Assembly (NCBI GenBank): GCA_938022345.1
Contig: CALIEP010000391.1
Location: 1-7,127 of the forward strand
Origin: an uncultured Actinomyces sp.
Lineage (GTDB): Bacteria > Actinomycetota > Actinomycetes > Actinomycetales > Actinomycetaceae
Direction of reading: 5' to 3'
DNA length: 7,127 bases
The notes under the pieces are model-generated. The model saw only the letters and a program-made list of their open reading frames with translations. It had not been told where the DNA came from and made no database searches. Position numbers and translations under genes: made by a program. This document shows positions 1-6,822 of this stretch, piece by piece (positions within the stretch are counted from its first letter, which is position 1; every line of letters starts with the position of its first letter).

Positions 1-1
1 A

Positions 2-1045
2 TTATTCGATATGCGCTCGGGCCCGGGTTACGATCTCCTTCAAACGCAAACCTTTCTTGCCAATAATGATGGCCTTTTGGGAATCGCGTTCGACATAGAC
101 ATTGACATGGATATCCAGCAGAGGCGGACGATCATCACCCTCGCGCTTGGGGCGTTCAATAATCTCTTCAACCTTCACGGCAAGCGAGTGCGGAAGCTCA
201 TCACGGACTCCCTCCAACGCGGCCTCGCGAATGAATTCTGCGATCATCGTTTCGCGAGACTCATCGGAGATGTCATCCTGGGGGTACAGGGGCGGGGACA
301 GGGTAACCTTTTCCGCTAAAACTTCACGCAGGCGATCAATGCCTTCGTGCTTGAAGGAAGAGACGGGAACAATCGCACTCCACTCCCCCAGCTTTTCGAT
401 TGCCAGAAGGTGTTCAAGCACGCGTTCGCGCGGCACGCTATCGCACTTTGTCGCCACCGCAATCACGGGGCGTCGCACAGAGCGCAGCTCGCGAGCAATG
501 AACTGGTCTCCCGGTCCGATGCGCTGATCCGCAGGCATGCAGAAGACCACGCAATCAACTTCGGCCAAGGCCTCGCGAACCATGTCATTGAGGCGCTTAC
601 CCAGCAGAGTGCGCGGACGGTGGTATCCGGGTGTATCAACCAATACCAGCTGGTAGTTTTCGCCGTGGACGATCCCGCGGATATTGTGGCGTGTCGTTTC
701 GGGGCGACCCGAGGTGATGGCGACCTTATGGCCAACAAGAGCGTTGGTCAGCGTCGACTTTCCGACATTGGGGCGACCAACAATAGAAATAAAGCCCGCA
801 CGAAAGTCCTCAGGGAAATCGGGAACGATGATATCTGCACCCGCATTTGTTTCTGCGCGGAGTTGACGCAAGGAATGGACAGAATCCTCAACGTCGTGGA
901 CGCGCTCATCGTCGGCCTCGTCGAGCTCAGCATCAATGTCTGCGTCATCCAGTGATTCCTCATCAGGAAGTTCAAGAGCATCGATATCCACACCTTCAAA
1001 GGCGTTCGGACCGGCCATCAATTCATCATCGCTGGGGAAATGCAT
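2..1045 (-). CDS. era: GTPase Era, C-terminal KH domain cut short
   Basis: Era is a GTPase that binds the 3' end of 16S rRNA and acts in late 30S assembly. With the ATG at 1045 as residue 1 (347 aa), the G domain shows G1 GRPNVGKS at 90-97, the G2 Thr pair at 117-118, G3 DTPG at 137-140, G4 TKCD at 199-202 (NKxD in most bacteria; Thr is common in actinobacterial Era) and G5 VSS at 228-230. The KH domain has its IIIGKKG loop at 326-332. The frame then ends at TAA (2-4) just after ARAHIE, where the family normally continues about 30 residues (LG..V.L.L.VKV...W...LGF). The G domain is preceded by about 75 strongly acidic residues that E. coli Era lacks. I chose ATG 1045 over the in-frame GTG 1054 because AGGAG at 1054-1058 lies 8 nt before the ATG but abuts the GTG. 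Identity is certain; whether the truncation is real is not. Confidence 0.95.
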   Translation of the reverse strand: MHFPSDDELMAGPNAFEGVDIDALELPDEESLDDADIDAELDEADDERVHDVEDSVHSLRQLRAETNAGADIIVPDFPEDFRAGFISIVGRPNVGKSTLTNALVGHKVAITSGRPETTRHNIRGIVHGENYQLVLVDTPGYHRPRTLLGKRLNDMVREALAEVDCVVFCMPADQRIGPGDQFIARELRSVRRPVIAVATKCDSVPRERVLEHLLAIEKLGEWSAIVPVSSFKHEGIDRLREVLAEKVTLSPPLYPQDDISDESRETMIAEFIREAALEGVRDELPHSLAVKVEEIIERPKREGDDRPPLLDIHVNVYVERDSQKAIIIGKKGLRLKEIVTRARAHIE

Positions 1046-1050
1046 CGTTC

Positions 1051-2361
1051 TCACTCCTGGTGATCTTCAGAGTCTTCGGTCGAGGTTTCAGGGACATAGG
1101 AACAGACAATCGTACCGACTTGGCGACGGCGGCCTCGGGCTTCTTCGGCAACCATGTGCACACCGAGCATATCGCCAGTTGCCCCCGGAAGCGGAACACG
1201 GCCAATCGCTTTGGCCAGCAGACCGCCAACGGAATCAACGTCTTCGTCTTCAAGTTCTAGTCCCCACAGCTCTCCGAGCTCGCTAATGGAGAAACGCGAA
1301 GGAACACGCCATACACCCGGGGAAATTTCTTCGGGCTCGATAGTGTTGCGGTCATGTTCGTCGGTGAGTTCACCAACGACTTCTTCGATGATGTCTTCGA
1401 GGGTGACGAGGCCCGAGATCCCACCGTATTCATCAACGACCATGGCCAGGTGGAAGTGTTCGGATTGCATCTGGCGCAGCAGGTCATCGACCGGCTTCAT
1501 TTCGATGGTGAACTCGGCGGGACGCATCATCTGATCGGCGCGAAGTTCATGTTCCCCATCATGGTTTTCAAGACGCTGAACGACATCCTTAAAGAACAAA
1601 ATTCCGCTAACATCGTCGGTGTCCTCTCCGATAACAGGTAGCCGCGAGAAACCGGAACGCACAAAGAGGCGTAATGCCTTTCGGGCCGGAACATCGAATG
1701 CGATCGTCAGCATTTCGGTCCGCGGGACCATCACCTCACGAACCAAGGTATGCCCCAATTCGAAAACCGAGCGCAACATCTCTCGGTCTTCTTCTTCAAG
1801 GCCTTCGGTTTCACCAACGCGATCAACCATTTCACGCAGTTCATCTGCCATGTCTGCACGCATCTCAGCTTCAGTTCGCTCAGACTGTGGAAGATAGGCC
1901 TTGACCTTCTGAGCAGCAGGCGAGAAGAAATGTGCAATTGCGACCAAACGGCTCATCAGGGGCGTGAAGAAGAGCGCGATACCGGTGGGATTGCGCTGTG
2001 CCCAGCGCGTAGCAATGATGCTGTTAGCAAAGAATTGCACAATCGTCACAATGACGATTGCAACCAGCCCTCCCAGCCACCAGTAGTGTGAAAAATGCAG
2101 AGCAATGGTCGCCATTGAAACGGCAAAGACAACCTGCAGGAAGGTGCGGACGCCTCGAAGGACAAAAATAACTAAGCGACGCTGATCAACCAGCTTGAAC
2201 AGGGCTCGGGCATTCTTCTTTTCGTCCTCGATCAGGTCCTCGACCGCCGCGTGCGTGAGCTTAGCGATCGAAAACTCACTTGCCGCAAGAATCATTGCGC
2301 CCAGAAGAGCAATTGCGGCAAGGATACTCATCCCCGCGACGGGGATAGCAGCTTCGATCAT
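1051..2361 (-). CDS. CNNM/HlyC-CorC family membrane protein with CBS pair
   Basis: This 436-aa protein has the full architecture of the family often annotated as hemolysin or magnesium/cobalt efflux protein CorC. An N-terminal CNNM (DUF21) part holds about four hydrophobic segments near residues 8-30, 64-88, 95-115 and 126-146. A CBS pair follows, CBS1 about 211-262 (starting MVPRTEM) and CBS2 about 279-330 (with VVDEYGGISGLVTLEDI at 308-324). A CorC_HlyC C-terminal domain lies at about 343-424, then a short acidic tail. Family members are implicated in Mg2+/divalent cation export, with CBS domains sensing nucleotides; true hemolytic activity is not implied. The ATG at 2361 overlaps the ybeY stop (ATGA), so translation is probably coupled. 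It ends in TGA at 1051-1053, next to the era start. In Actinobacteria this gene regularly sits between ybeY and era. The transported ion cannot be read from sequence. Confidence 0.93.
   Translation of the reverse strand: MIEAAIPVAGMSILAAIALLGAMILAASEFSIAKLTHAAVEDLIEDEKKNARALFKLVDQRRLVIFVLRGVRTFLQVVFAVSMATIALHFSHYWWLGGLVAIVIVTIVQFFANSIIATRWAQRNPTGIALFFTPLMSRLVAIAHFFSPAAQKVKAYLPQSERTEAEMRADMADELREMVDRVGETEGLEEEDREMLRSVFELGHTLVREVMVPRTEMLTIAFDVPARKALRLFVRSGFSRLPVIGEDTDDVSGILFFKDVVQRLENHDGEHELRADQMMRPAEFTIEMKPVDDLLRQMQSEHFHLAMVVDEYGGISGLVTLEDIIEEVVGELTDEHDRNTIEPEEISPGVWRVPSRFSISELGELWGLELEDEDVDSVGGLLAKAIGRVPLPGATGDMLGVHMVAEEARGRRRQVGTIVCSYVPETSTEDSEDHQE
1054..1058 (-). promoter_or_regulatory. Shine-Dalgarno of era, decides the start
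   Basis: AGGAG on the minus strand lies 8 nt upstream of ATG 1045. The in-frame GTG at 1052-1054 overlaps the upstream TGA stop (GTGA) but shares its first base with this site and so cannot use it. The site sits in the last codons of the CBS-protein gene, implying translational coupling. Confidence 0.7.
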
Positions 2362-2807
2362 CGCTGTGCGAGGAAGCTCAAGAGGAGCTGGCGTTGCAGG
2401 GTGAACATTTCTTCTTTTTCAGCGGGTTCTGCATGGTCATAACCCAGAAGGTGAAGCATGCCGTGAGTCGCCAAGAAGAGCATTTCTTCAACCGAGGAAT
2501 GTCCGGCCTGGCGAGCTTGCTGCTCCGCAACCTGCGGACAGATGCAAATATCGCCCAGCGTTCCCGATTCCGTCGGGTGATCCGCAGTACCCGGACGGAG
2601 CTCGTCCATGGGGAAACTCATGACATCGGTCGGACCTTCTAGATCCAGCCAGCGAACATGGAGTTCTTCCATGGGTTCGGGGTCGATGAAAATGATATTG
2701 AGCTCGACCTCTGTGGAGACATGCATGGCGCTGAGCACGAAGTCGGCCAAGCGCACGAACTCTTCACAGTCGATCTGGTAGTCGGTTTCGTTAAGAACTT
2801 CAGTCAT
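2358..2807 (-). CDS. ybeY: endoribonuclease YbeY (16S rRNA maturation)
   Basis: YbeY is a zinc-dependent single-strand endoribonuclease needed for 16S rRNA 3'-end processing and 70S quality control in the cytoplasm. The 149-aa protein is full length for the family. The zinc site HGMLHLLGYDH is at 115-125, with ligands H115, H119 and H125. The conserved Arg in HVRWL (R52, matching E. coli R59) and the stretch PTDVMSFPMDE (59-69) are present. The start ATG lies 3 nt after the phoH TGA, and only a weak GGA-type Shine-Dalgarno is visible about 10 nt upstream, so coupling to phoH translation is likely. The stop overlaps the next start by 4 bp. The phoH-ybeY pairing is the actinobacterial counterpart of ybeZ-ybeY in E. 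coli, where the products interact and take part in the heat-shock response. All key residues are intact. Confidence 0.97.
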   Translation of the reverse strand: MTEVLNETDYQIDCEEFVRLADFVLSAMHVSTEVELNIIFIDPEPMEELHVRWLDLEGPTDVMSFPMDELRPGTADHPTESGTLGDICICPQVAEQQARQAGHSSVEEMLFLATHGMLHLLGYDHAEPAEKEEMFTLQRQLLLSFLAQR

Positions 2808-2810
2808 GAC

Positions 2811-3689
2811 TCAGCGTCCATTGTGTCGGGTACGGGTGTGCAGGGAACGGTCACGGCGTGCTTTGAGGCTGGCCATGGATTCGTCCCAACGTTCGTATGC
2901 GTCAATAATCTGGCCGACAAGGCGATGACGCACAACATCGGCGCTTGTCAGATGACAAAATTCTATGTCATCGATGCCACTGAGAATATCTTCAATGACG
3001 AGAAGACCACTGGAGCGCTCCCCCGCTAGGTCAATCTGTGAGGCATCACCGGTAACAACAACCTTTGAGTTAAAGCCTAAACGGGTCAGGAACATCTTCA
3101 TCTGCGCGAGCGTCGTGTTCTGAGCCTCGTCCAAGATGATGAATGAATCATTGAGCGTTCGTCCGCGCATATATGCCAAGGGCGCGACCTCAACTGCACC
3201 AGAGGCCATAAGTTTTGGCAGCGCATCCGGATCCATCATGTCTCCCAGCGCGTCATATAGCGGACGCAGATAGGGATCGATCTTGTCCGTGAGCGTGCCC
3301 GGAAGGAAACCAAGATTTTCTCCCGCTTCAACCGCAGGGCGGGTCAAGACGATTCGGCGCACCTGTCCGGAGAGCAGGGAGGATACAGCTTGGGCCATCG
3401 CAAGGTAGGTCTTTCCAGTGCCGGCAGGTCCCAACCCAAAGACGACGGTCGAACGCTCAATCGCCTCGACATACGCTTTTTGCCCGGCAGATTGCGGTCG
3501 GATGGACCGTCCCCGCGAGCGCAGAATTTCTTGGGGGCGTTCATCCGTGGAGCTCGCCGTCATGAGCAGAGCAATTGCCTGTTCAACGCCGTCAGCGTCA
3601 AGAGAATGCCCATCTCGAGCAAGTTCAATCAGCTCTTCGACCAGCTGAGCGGCCATATCCACAATTCCTTCGGGCCCAATCATGGACAA
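2811..3689 (-). CDS. phoH: PhoH family ATPase (PhoH/YbeZ), N-terminus detached
   Basis: This is a PhoH/YbeZ-type P-loop NTPase, a cytoplasmic ATPase linked to RNA metabolism and a partner of YbeY. In the 292-aa open frame from TTG 3689, Walker A GLGPAGTGKT is at 85-94, the PhoH signature RPAVEAGENLGFLPG at 117-131, Walker B IILDEAQN at 184-191 and TGDASQIDL at 213-221. The ATPase core is therefore intact. The frame as it stands is not the native gene: upstream codons in the same phase back to ATG 3818 encode a family-like N-terminus, interrupted by a TAA at 3732-3734. No good Shine-Dalgarno precedes TTG 3689 or the nearby ATG 3683, so any product from here would depend on re-initiation. Without the interruption the protein would be 335 residues, normal for actinobacterial PhoH. 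The family assignment is firm; which start, if any, is used is unknown. Confidence 0.92.
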   Translation of the reverse strand: MSMIGPEGIVDMAAQLVEELIELARDGHSLDADGVEQAIALLMTASSTDERPQEILRSRGRSIRPQSAGQKAYVEAIERSTVVFGLGPAGTGKTYLAMAQAVSSLLSGQVRRIVLTRPAVEAGENLGFLPGTLTDKIDPYLRPLYDALGDMMDPDALPKLMASGAVEVAPLAYMRGRTLNDSFIILDEAQNTTLAQMKMFLTRLGFNSKVVVTGDASQIDLAGERSSGLLVIEDILSGIDDIEFCHLTSADVVRHRLVGQIIDAYERWDESMASLKARRDRSLHTRTRHNGR

Positions 3690-3731
3690 TGTGCGGCCAA
3701 GTAAGGTGAAGCGAACCTGGGGGAAGCCATT

Positions 3732-3818
3732 TTAAAGAGCTCGCAAAACACGGTCTGACGTTCCAAAAAGTACGACGGGATCCACGCCACGGGGAATATC
3801 GATTCGTTTGGCGTCCAT
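3732..3818 (-). pseudogene. phoH: severed 5' part of phoH (28 codons, then TAA)
   Basis: The frame from ATG 3818 reads 28 residues, ending in GVDPVVLFGTSDRVLRAL, then TAA at 3732-3734. Without any shift of phase it continues NGFPQVRFTLLGRTLSMIGPEG into the intact PhoH frame. The two sides together match the usual PhoH N-terminus, where V..LG..D..LR.IE..FP is followed by a strand and turn of the form V.GN.I...G. The start is convincing: GGGAG at 3827-3831 lies 8 nt upstream, and the ATG follows the rsmE TGA after a single base. One base substitution (for example GAA to TAA) would explain the break. It may be a real nonsense mutation or a sequence error. Confidence 0.8.
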
Positions 3819-3819
3819 G

Positions 3820-4635
3820 TCACCATCTCCCAATAGCGTCGCTGATCAGTGAAAGCGCAACGGGTCCGGCGCTTGAAGCGCGAAGGACGGTATTTCCCAG
3901 CAGGCAGATTTTCGCTCCCGCGGCCTCGAAAAGAGAAAGCTCATCGGGGTCAACACCACCTTCAGGGCCAACGATGACGGCAATCTTGGGAGGACAAGAA
4001 GGCTGGGCCTGGGCGGCCGAGGCCGACGAGGCGTGGGAGCTAAGCCCGCGCAGCTGGGTAAGGAGCTCACTCAGGCGGTGATCGGCGCTCTCGTGACAGA
4101 CCAGAACCCAAGCGCCATCTTGAGTGGCCTGCGCAATCCACTGCGCTAAGGCAGCGGATGAACGGGCTTCTTCAAGGCATGGGATAAATGCGCGCCGCGA
4201 TTGTTTCGTCGCTGATCGTAAGGTGGATTCCCACTTTCGTATGCCCTTCGCGGCTTTTTCGCCCTTCCAGCGGACCTCACTGCGATTTGCCTGCCACGGC
4301 ATTACTGCATCAACGCCAACTTCCGTTGCCATCTCGATGGCCATTTCATCGCGTCCGCCCGTTGAGAGGGCTTGGATCAGCATTAGTTCAACCGAGGGCT
4401 GATCCTCACGTTCAAGGTGGTCAATGCGCAGCGTCAGGGCCTTTTTTGCGCGGTCAATAACCGTGCAGCGGGCACGAAGCCCCGTCCCATCAACGACATC
4501 AAGCATGGCTCCGACATCGATCCGTCGAACGGTTGCGGCGTGAAAGCCTTCATCCCCGTCTAAAACGTAGGAATCTCCGCACGCGCAGGCACGCAATATG
4601 TCTGCGTCGGGAGCGATGAAAACCGGAAGCGTCAT
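3820..4635 (-). CDS. rsmE: 16S rRNA (uracil-1498-N3)-methyltransferase RsmE
   Basis: RsmE is a SPOUT-class methyltransferase that uses S-adenosylmethionine to make m3U1498 in 16S rRNA within the assembled 30S subunit. The 271-aa protein begins with a PUA-like RNA-binding domain (about 1-75). In the SPOUT domain the family stretches PWQANRSEVRW (113-123) and KWESTLRSATKQSRR (134-148) are clear. The SAM-binding trefoil knot shows VGPEGG at 222-227 and LGNTVLRASSAG at 246-257. Between about 197 and 216 there is a Ser/Ala-rich low-complexity insert. The segment usually reading KGDR.E in actinobacterial relatives is TGGRDE at 92-97. I chose ATG 4635: the frame stays open upstream to 4869, but that part lies within dnaJ in another phase and has no RsmE similarity. 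AAGGA at 4646-4650 lies 10 nt before the ATG. It starts 16 bp after dnaJ and ends 1 bp before the native phoH start. Confidence 0.95.
   Translation of the reverse strand: MTLPVFIAPDADILRACACGDSYVLDGDEGFHAATVRRIDVGAMLDVVDGTGLRARCTVIDRAKKALTLRIDHLEREDQPSVELMLIQALSTGGRDEMAIEMATEVGVDAVMPWQANRSEVRWKGEKAAKGIRKWESTLRSATKQSRRAFIPCLEEARSSAALAQWIAQATQDGAWVLVCHESADHRLSELLTQLRGLSSHASSASAAQAQPSCPPKIAVIVGPEGGVDPDELSLFEAAGAKICLLGNTVLRASSAGPVALSLISDAIGRW
3827..3831 (-). promoter_or_regulatory. Shine-Dalgarno for native phoH start (ATG 3818)
   Basis: GGGAG on the minus strand lies 8 nt before ATG 3818, inside the last codons of rsmE. It supports 3818 as the evolved start of phoH and therefore supports reading the TAA at 3732-3734 as an interruption. 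Confidence 0.65.
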
Positions 4636-4651
4636 ACAGGTGATGTCCTTA

Positions 4652-5770
4652 CTAAGCGCCGAAGGTTTCGCGAAGCTTGTCGAAGAAGGAGGATCCGCGC
4701 TTTTCAGGGCGGACGCTTTCTTCTCCGCGAACCTGGGAGAGCTCTTCGAGGAGCTCGCGTGAGCGGTCATCAAGTTTGCGCGGGATTTCGACGTTAATTG
4801 CGACGTGAAGGTCTCCGCGACCGGGGCGTTGGAGATGGCCAACACCCAGTCCATCCAAGCGAACTTCATCGCCGGGCTGCGTACCGGGCTGAATGGTCAC
4901 GGACTGGGCTCCGTCCAAGGTCTCCAGCTCAAACGTGCTTCCCAAAGCAGCTGCGGTCATGGGAACGGTCACCGTCATGTACAGGTCGTCCCCCTGACGC
5001 GAAAAAGTAGGATCGCGCTTCTCGACAATGTCGACGTAGAGATCGCCATTGGGACCACCGCCGGGACCGGCCTCGCCCTGTCCGGCAAGACGCAGGCGCA
5101 TTCCATCACCCGCGCCGGCGGGGATATCAATGGTCAAGGTGCGATGCGCACGAACGCGTCCCTGACCGGAGCACTCGTGACAGGGGTGTTCAATGACAGT
5201 CCCATAGCCCTGACAGCTTGGGCAGGGAACCTGAGTTTGCATGGTTCCCAGCATGGTGCGCTGCTGCTGAATCGAGTATCCCTGTCCCTTACAGGTCGTA
5301 CAGGTCACTGCTTCGGTTCCCGGTTCGCACATGGCTCCATGGCAGACTTCGCAGGTCACATAGGTATTGAGCGAAACCTGCTGATGAGCACCAAAAACCG
5401 CGTCCTTCAAAGTGATTGCAACCTGAGTCAGCTGGTCGCGACCCTGGCGAGTTCGCGACGCCGGGCCTTGGTTTCCACCAAAGCCACCGCCAAAGGCGCC
5501 GCCGAACATCGTCGTCAGAATGTCGCCAAAATCGAAGGATTCGCCACCGTAACCACCACCACGCGAAGCATCGGGGCCACCGATGTCGTACATACGACGT
5601 TTTTCTGGGTCGGAGAGGGTTTCATAGGCAATCGACACGGCCTTGAAAGCTTCCTCATCCCCGCCATAATCGGGGTGAGTTTCGCGGGCCTTCTTGCGAT
5701 AGGCCTTCTTAATCTCGCTCTGGTCAGCGTCGCGAGAGACTCCAAGGATTGCGTAGTAATCGTCGTTCAC
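4652..5770 (-). CDS. dnaJ: molecular chaperone DnaJ (Hsp40)
   Basis: DnaJ is the Hsp40 co-chaperone that delivers unfolded clients to DnaK and stimulates its ATPase. The 372-aa protein has the full class-I layout. It has a J domain (about 1-65, HPD at 32-34) and a Gly/Phe-rich linker (about 71-100). Four zinc-binding repeats follow: CEVCHGAM 140-147, CTTCKGQG 157-164, CPSCQGYG 183-190 and CHECSGQG 197-204. The C-terminal substrate-binding domains run to about 335. The first zinc repeat departs from CxxCxGxG: its last Gly is Met, followed by an extra Cys (148). The start is GTG at 5768-5770 with AAGGA at 5776-5780, 5 nt upstream. It lies 21 bp after hrcA, so it should be under the same CIRCE control. 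Its position next to hrcA rather than dnaK-grpE makes it the actinobacterial DnaJ2-type copy. It ends in TAG, the only TAG stop in the window. Confidence 0.97.
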   Translation of the reverse strand: MNDDYYAILGVSRDADQSEIKKAYRKKARETHPDYGGDEEAFKAVSIAYETLSDPEKRRMYDIGGPDASRGGGYGGESFDFGDILTTMFGGAFGGGFGGNQGPASRTRQGRDQLTQVAITLKDAVFGAHQQVSLNTYVTCEVCHGAMCEPGTEAVTCTTCKGQGYSIQQQRTMLGTMQTQVPCPSCQGYGTVIEHPCHECSGQGRVRAHRTLTIDIPAGAGDGMRLRLAGQGEAGPGGGPNGDLYVDIVEKRDPTFSRQGDDLYMTVTVPMTAAALGSTFELETLDGAQSVTIQPGTQPGDEVRLDGLGVGHLQRPGRGDLHVAINVEIPRKLDDRSRELLEELSQVRGEESVRPEKRGSSFFDKLRETFGA

Positions 5771-5791
5771 AAATGTCCTTTTGTAACCCGT

Positions 5792-6808
5792 TCAGTGTGT
5801 GGAATTCAGGAATTTAGAGAGGTAGGCGGCCACGGCGCGGACCGTGGACATTGTCGAGGCGTAGTCCATGCGCGTGGGGCCAAGAACCCCGAGGTGCGCC
5901 GAGTTTTCTCCGGAAGCATAGGTTCCGGAGACAAGAGAGGTTTCAACGAATGCATCGTGACCGTTTTCAGAGCCAATGGAGACATGAACATCGCCGTTAC
6001 CTTCATCCATCTCAGCAAAAAGACGAAGAAGGACAACCTGCTCTTCCAAAGCATCCAAGACCGGTGCAATATCGTGGAAATCAACACCGCTGCGCGCAAG
6101 ATTCGACATTCCTGCCATTGCGATGCGCGAGGAGGGCTCTCCCTGAAGCAAGGTCGCGACGGTGTCACTCATCTCTGTTGCAAATGCAAGCAGCGTCGGG
6201 GGAAGTGTCTGAGAGAGCGCCTCGCAATGTGCACGCACCTGAGCAGCACTCATCCCCTGATAGGCAGCATTAAGAACCGCGCGAACAGCCAAGAGATCAT
6301 CTTGAGTGACGTCCTGAGGCATCTCACGCAAGCGTTCAAAGACCTTGCCCTGCTGGGTAATGACAACAACCAGCAAGCGTTGATCCGACAGGTCAACGCA
6401 TTCAATTCGACTGAGCGTCGAGCGCGCATGAACGGGGTATTCAATGAGCGCCACCTGATGCGTCACTTGAGCAAGCAAACGCACGGTATTCATGACGACA
6501 TCGTCTAAGTCCTGCGCGTGTGCCAAGAATTTTTCGACAGCTTGACGTTCTGCCGGACTCATCGGCTTGAGAGTGGACAGCTGATCAACGAAGGCGCGAT
6601 AGCCTTTATCAGTCGGAACACGTCCCGCACTGGTATGAGGTTGGTAGATCAACCCAGCTTCTTCAAGGACGGCCATATCGTTACGAATAGTCGCCGAAGA
6701 TACCCCAAGGTCTTGAGATTGCGCGATCGCTTTAGATCCGACGGGTTCGCGTGTGTGGACATACTGGGACACGATGGCACGCAGAACGTCCAGACGACGG
6801 TCGTTCAT
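5792..6808 (-). CDS. hrcA: heat-inducible transcription repressor HrcA
   Basis: HrcA binds CIRCE operators and represses heat-shock genes; its activity depends on GroEL, so free chaperone is sensed as an absence of unfolded protein. The 338-aa protein is full length. The winged-helix DNA-binding part occupies about 1-75, with the family signatures VHTREPVGSKAI (17-28), GVSSATIRNDMAVLEEAGLI (35-54) and QPHTSAGRVPTDKGYR (56-71). The GAF-like and dimerisation regions follow, closing with DYASTMSTVRAVAAYLSKFL (315-334). The ATG at 6808 is preceded by GGGAGG at 6813-6818. The CIRCE element starts 4 nt beyond that site, so HrcA should repress its own operon. It is the first gene after a 91-bp gap and probably the promoter-proximal gene of the unit running to era. 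All signature regions are intact. Confidence 0.97.
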   Translation of the reverse strand: MNDRRLDVLRAIVSQYVHTREPVGSKAIAQSQDLGVSSATIRNDMAVLEEAGLIYQPHTSAGRVPTDKGYRAFVDQLSTLKPMSPAERQAVEKFLAHAQDLDDVVMNTVRLLAQVTHQVALIEYPVHARSTLSRIECVDLSDQRLLVVVITQQGKVFERLREMPQDVTQDDLLAVRAVLNAAYQGMSAAQVRAHCEALSQTLPPTLLAFATEMSDTVATLLQGEPSSRIAMAGMSNLARSGVDFHDIAPVLDALEEQVVLLRLFAEMDEGNGDVHVSIGSENGHDAFVETSLVSGTYASGENSAHLGVLGPTRMDYASTMSTVRAVAAYLSKFLNSTH

Positions 6809-6812
6809 TCAT

Positions 6813-6818
6813 CCTCCC
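6813..6818 (-). promoter_or_regulatory. Shine-Dalgarno of hrcA
   Basis: GGGAGG on the minus strand lies 4 nt before ATG 6808. An out-of-frame ATG at 6812-6810 overlaps the spacer and opens a different phase, so the HrcA family start MNDRRLDVLR at 6808 is preferred. Confidence 0.6.
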
Positions 6819-6822
6819 TCAT

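Noticed and set aside
1046..1054. GTG 1054 as era start, overlapping the upstream TGA
   Set aside because: The Shine-Dalgarno AGGAG abuts this GTG with no spacing, while it is 8 nt from ATG 1045.
4636..4869. Upstream extension of the rsmE frame by 78 codons
   Set aside because: It lies entirely over the dnaJ 3' end and its stop, is Ser/Ala/Lys-rich shadow sequence, and RsmE homology begins at MTLPVF (4635), which has its own Shine-Dalgarno.
6302..6325. CTTGAGT resembling half of a HAIR (HspR) operator
   Set aside because: No matching ACTCAAG half lies at the right spacing, and it is inside the hrcA coding region.
4805..6508. A 567-codon plus-strand open frame, longer than any real gene in the window
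   Set aside because: It runs antisense across dnaJ, the intergenic gap and most of hrcA, which are certain genes. Its translation matches no family I recognise and looks like an antisense shadow of their codon use.
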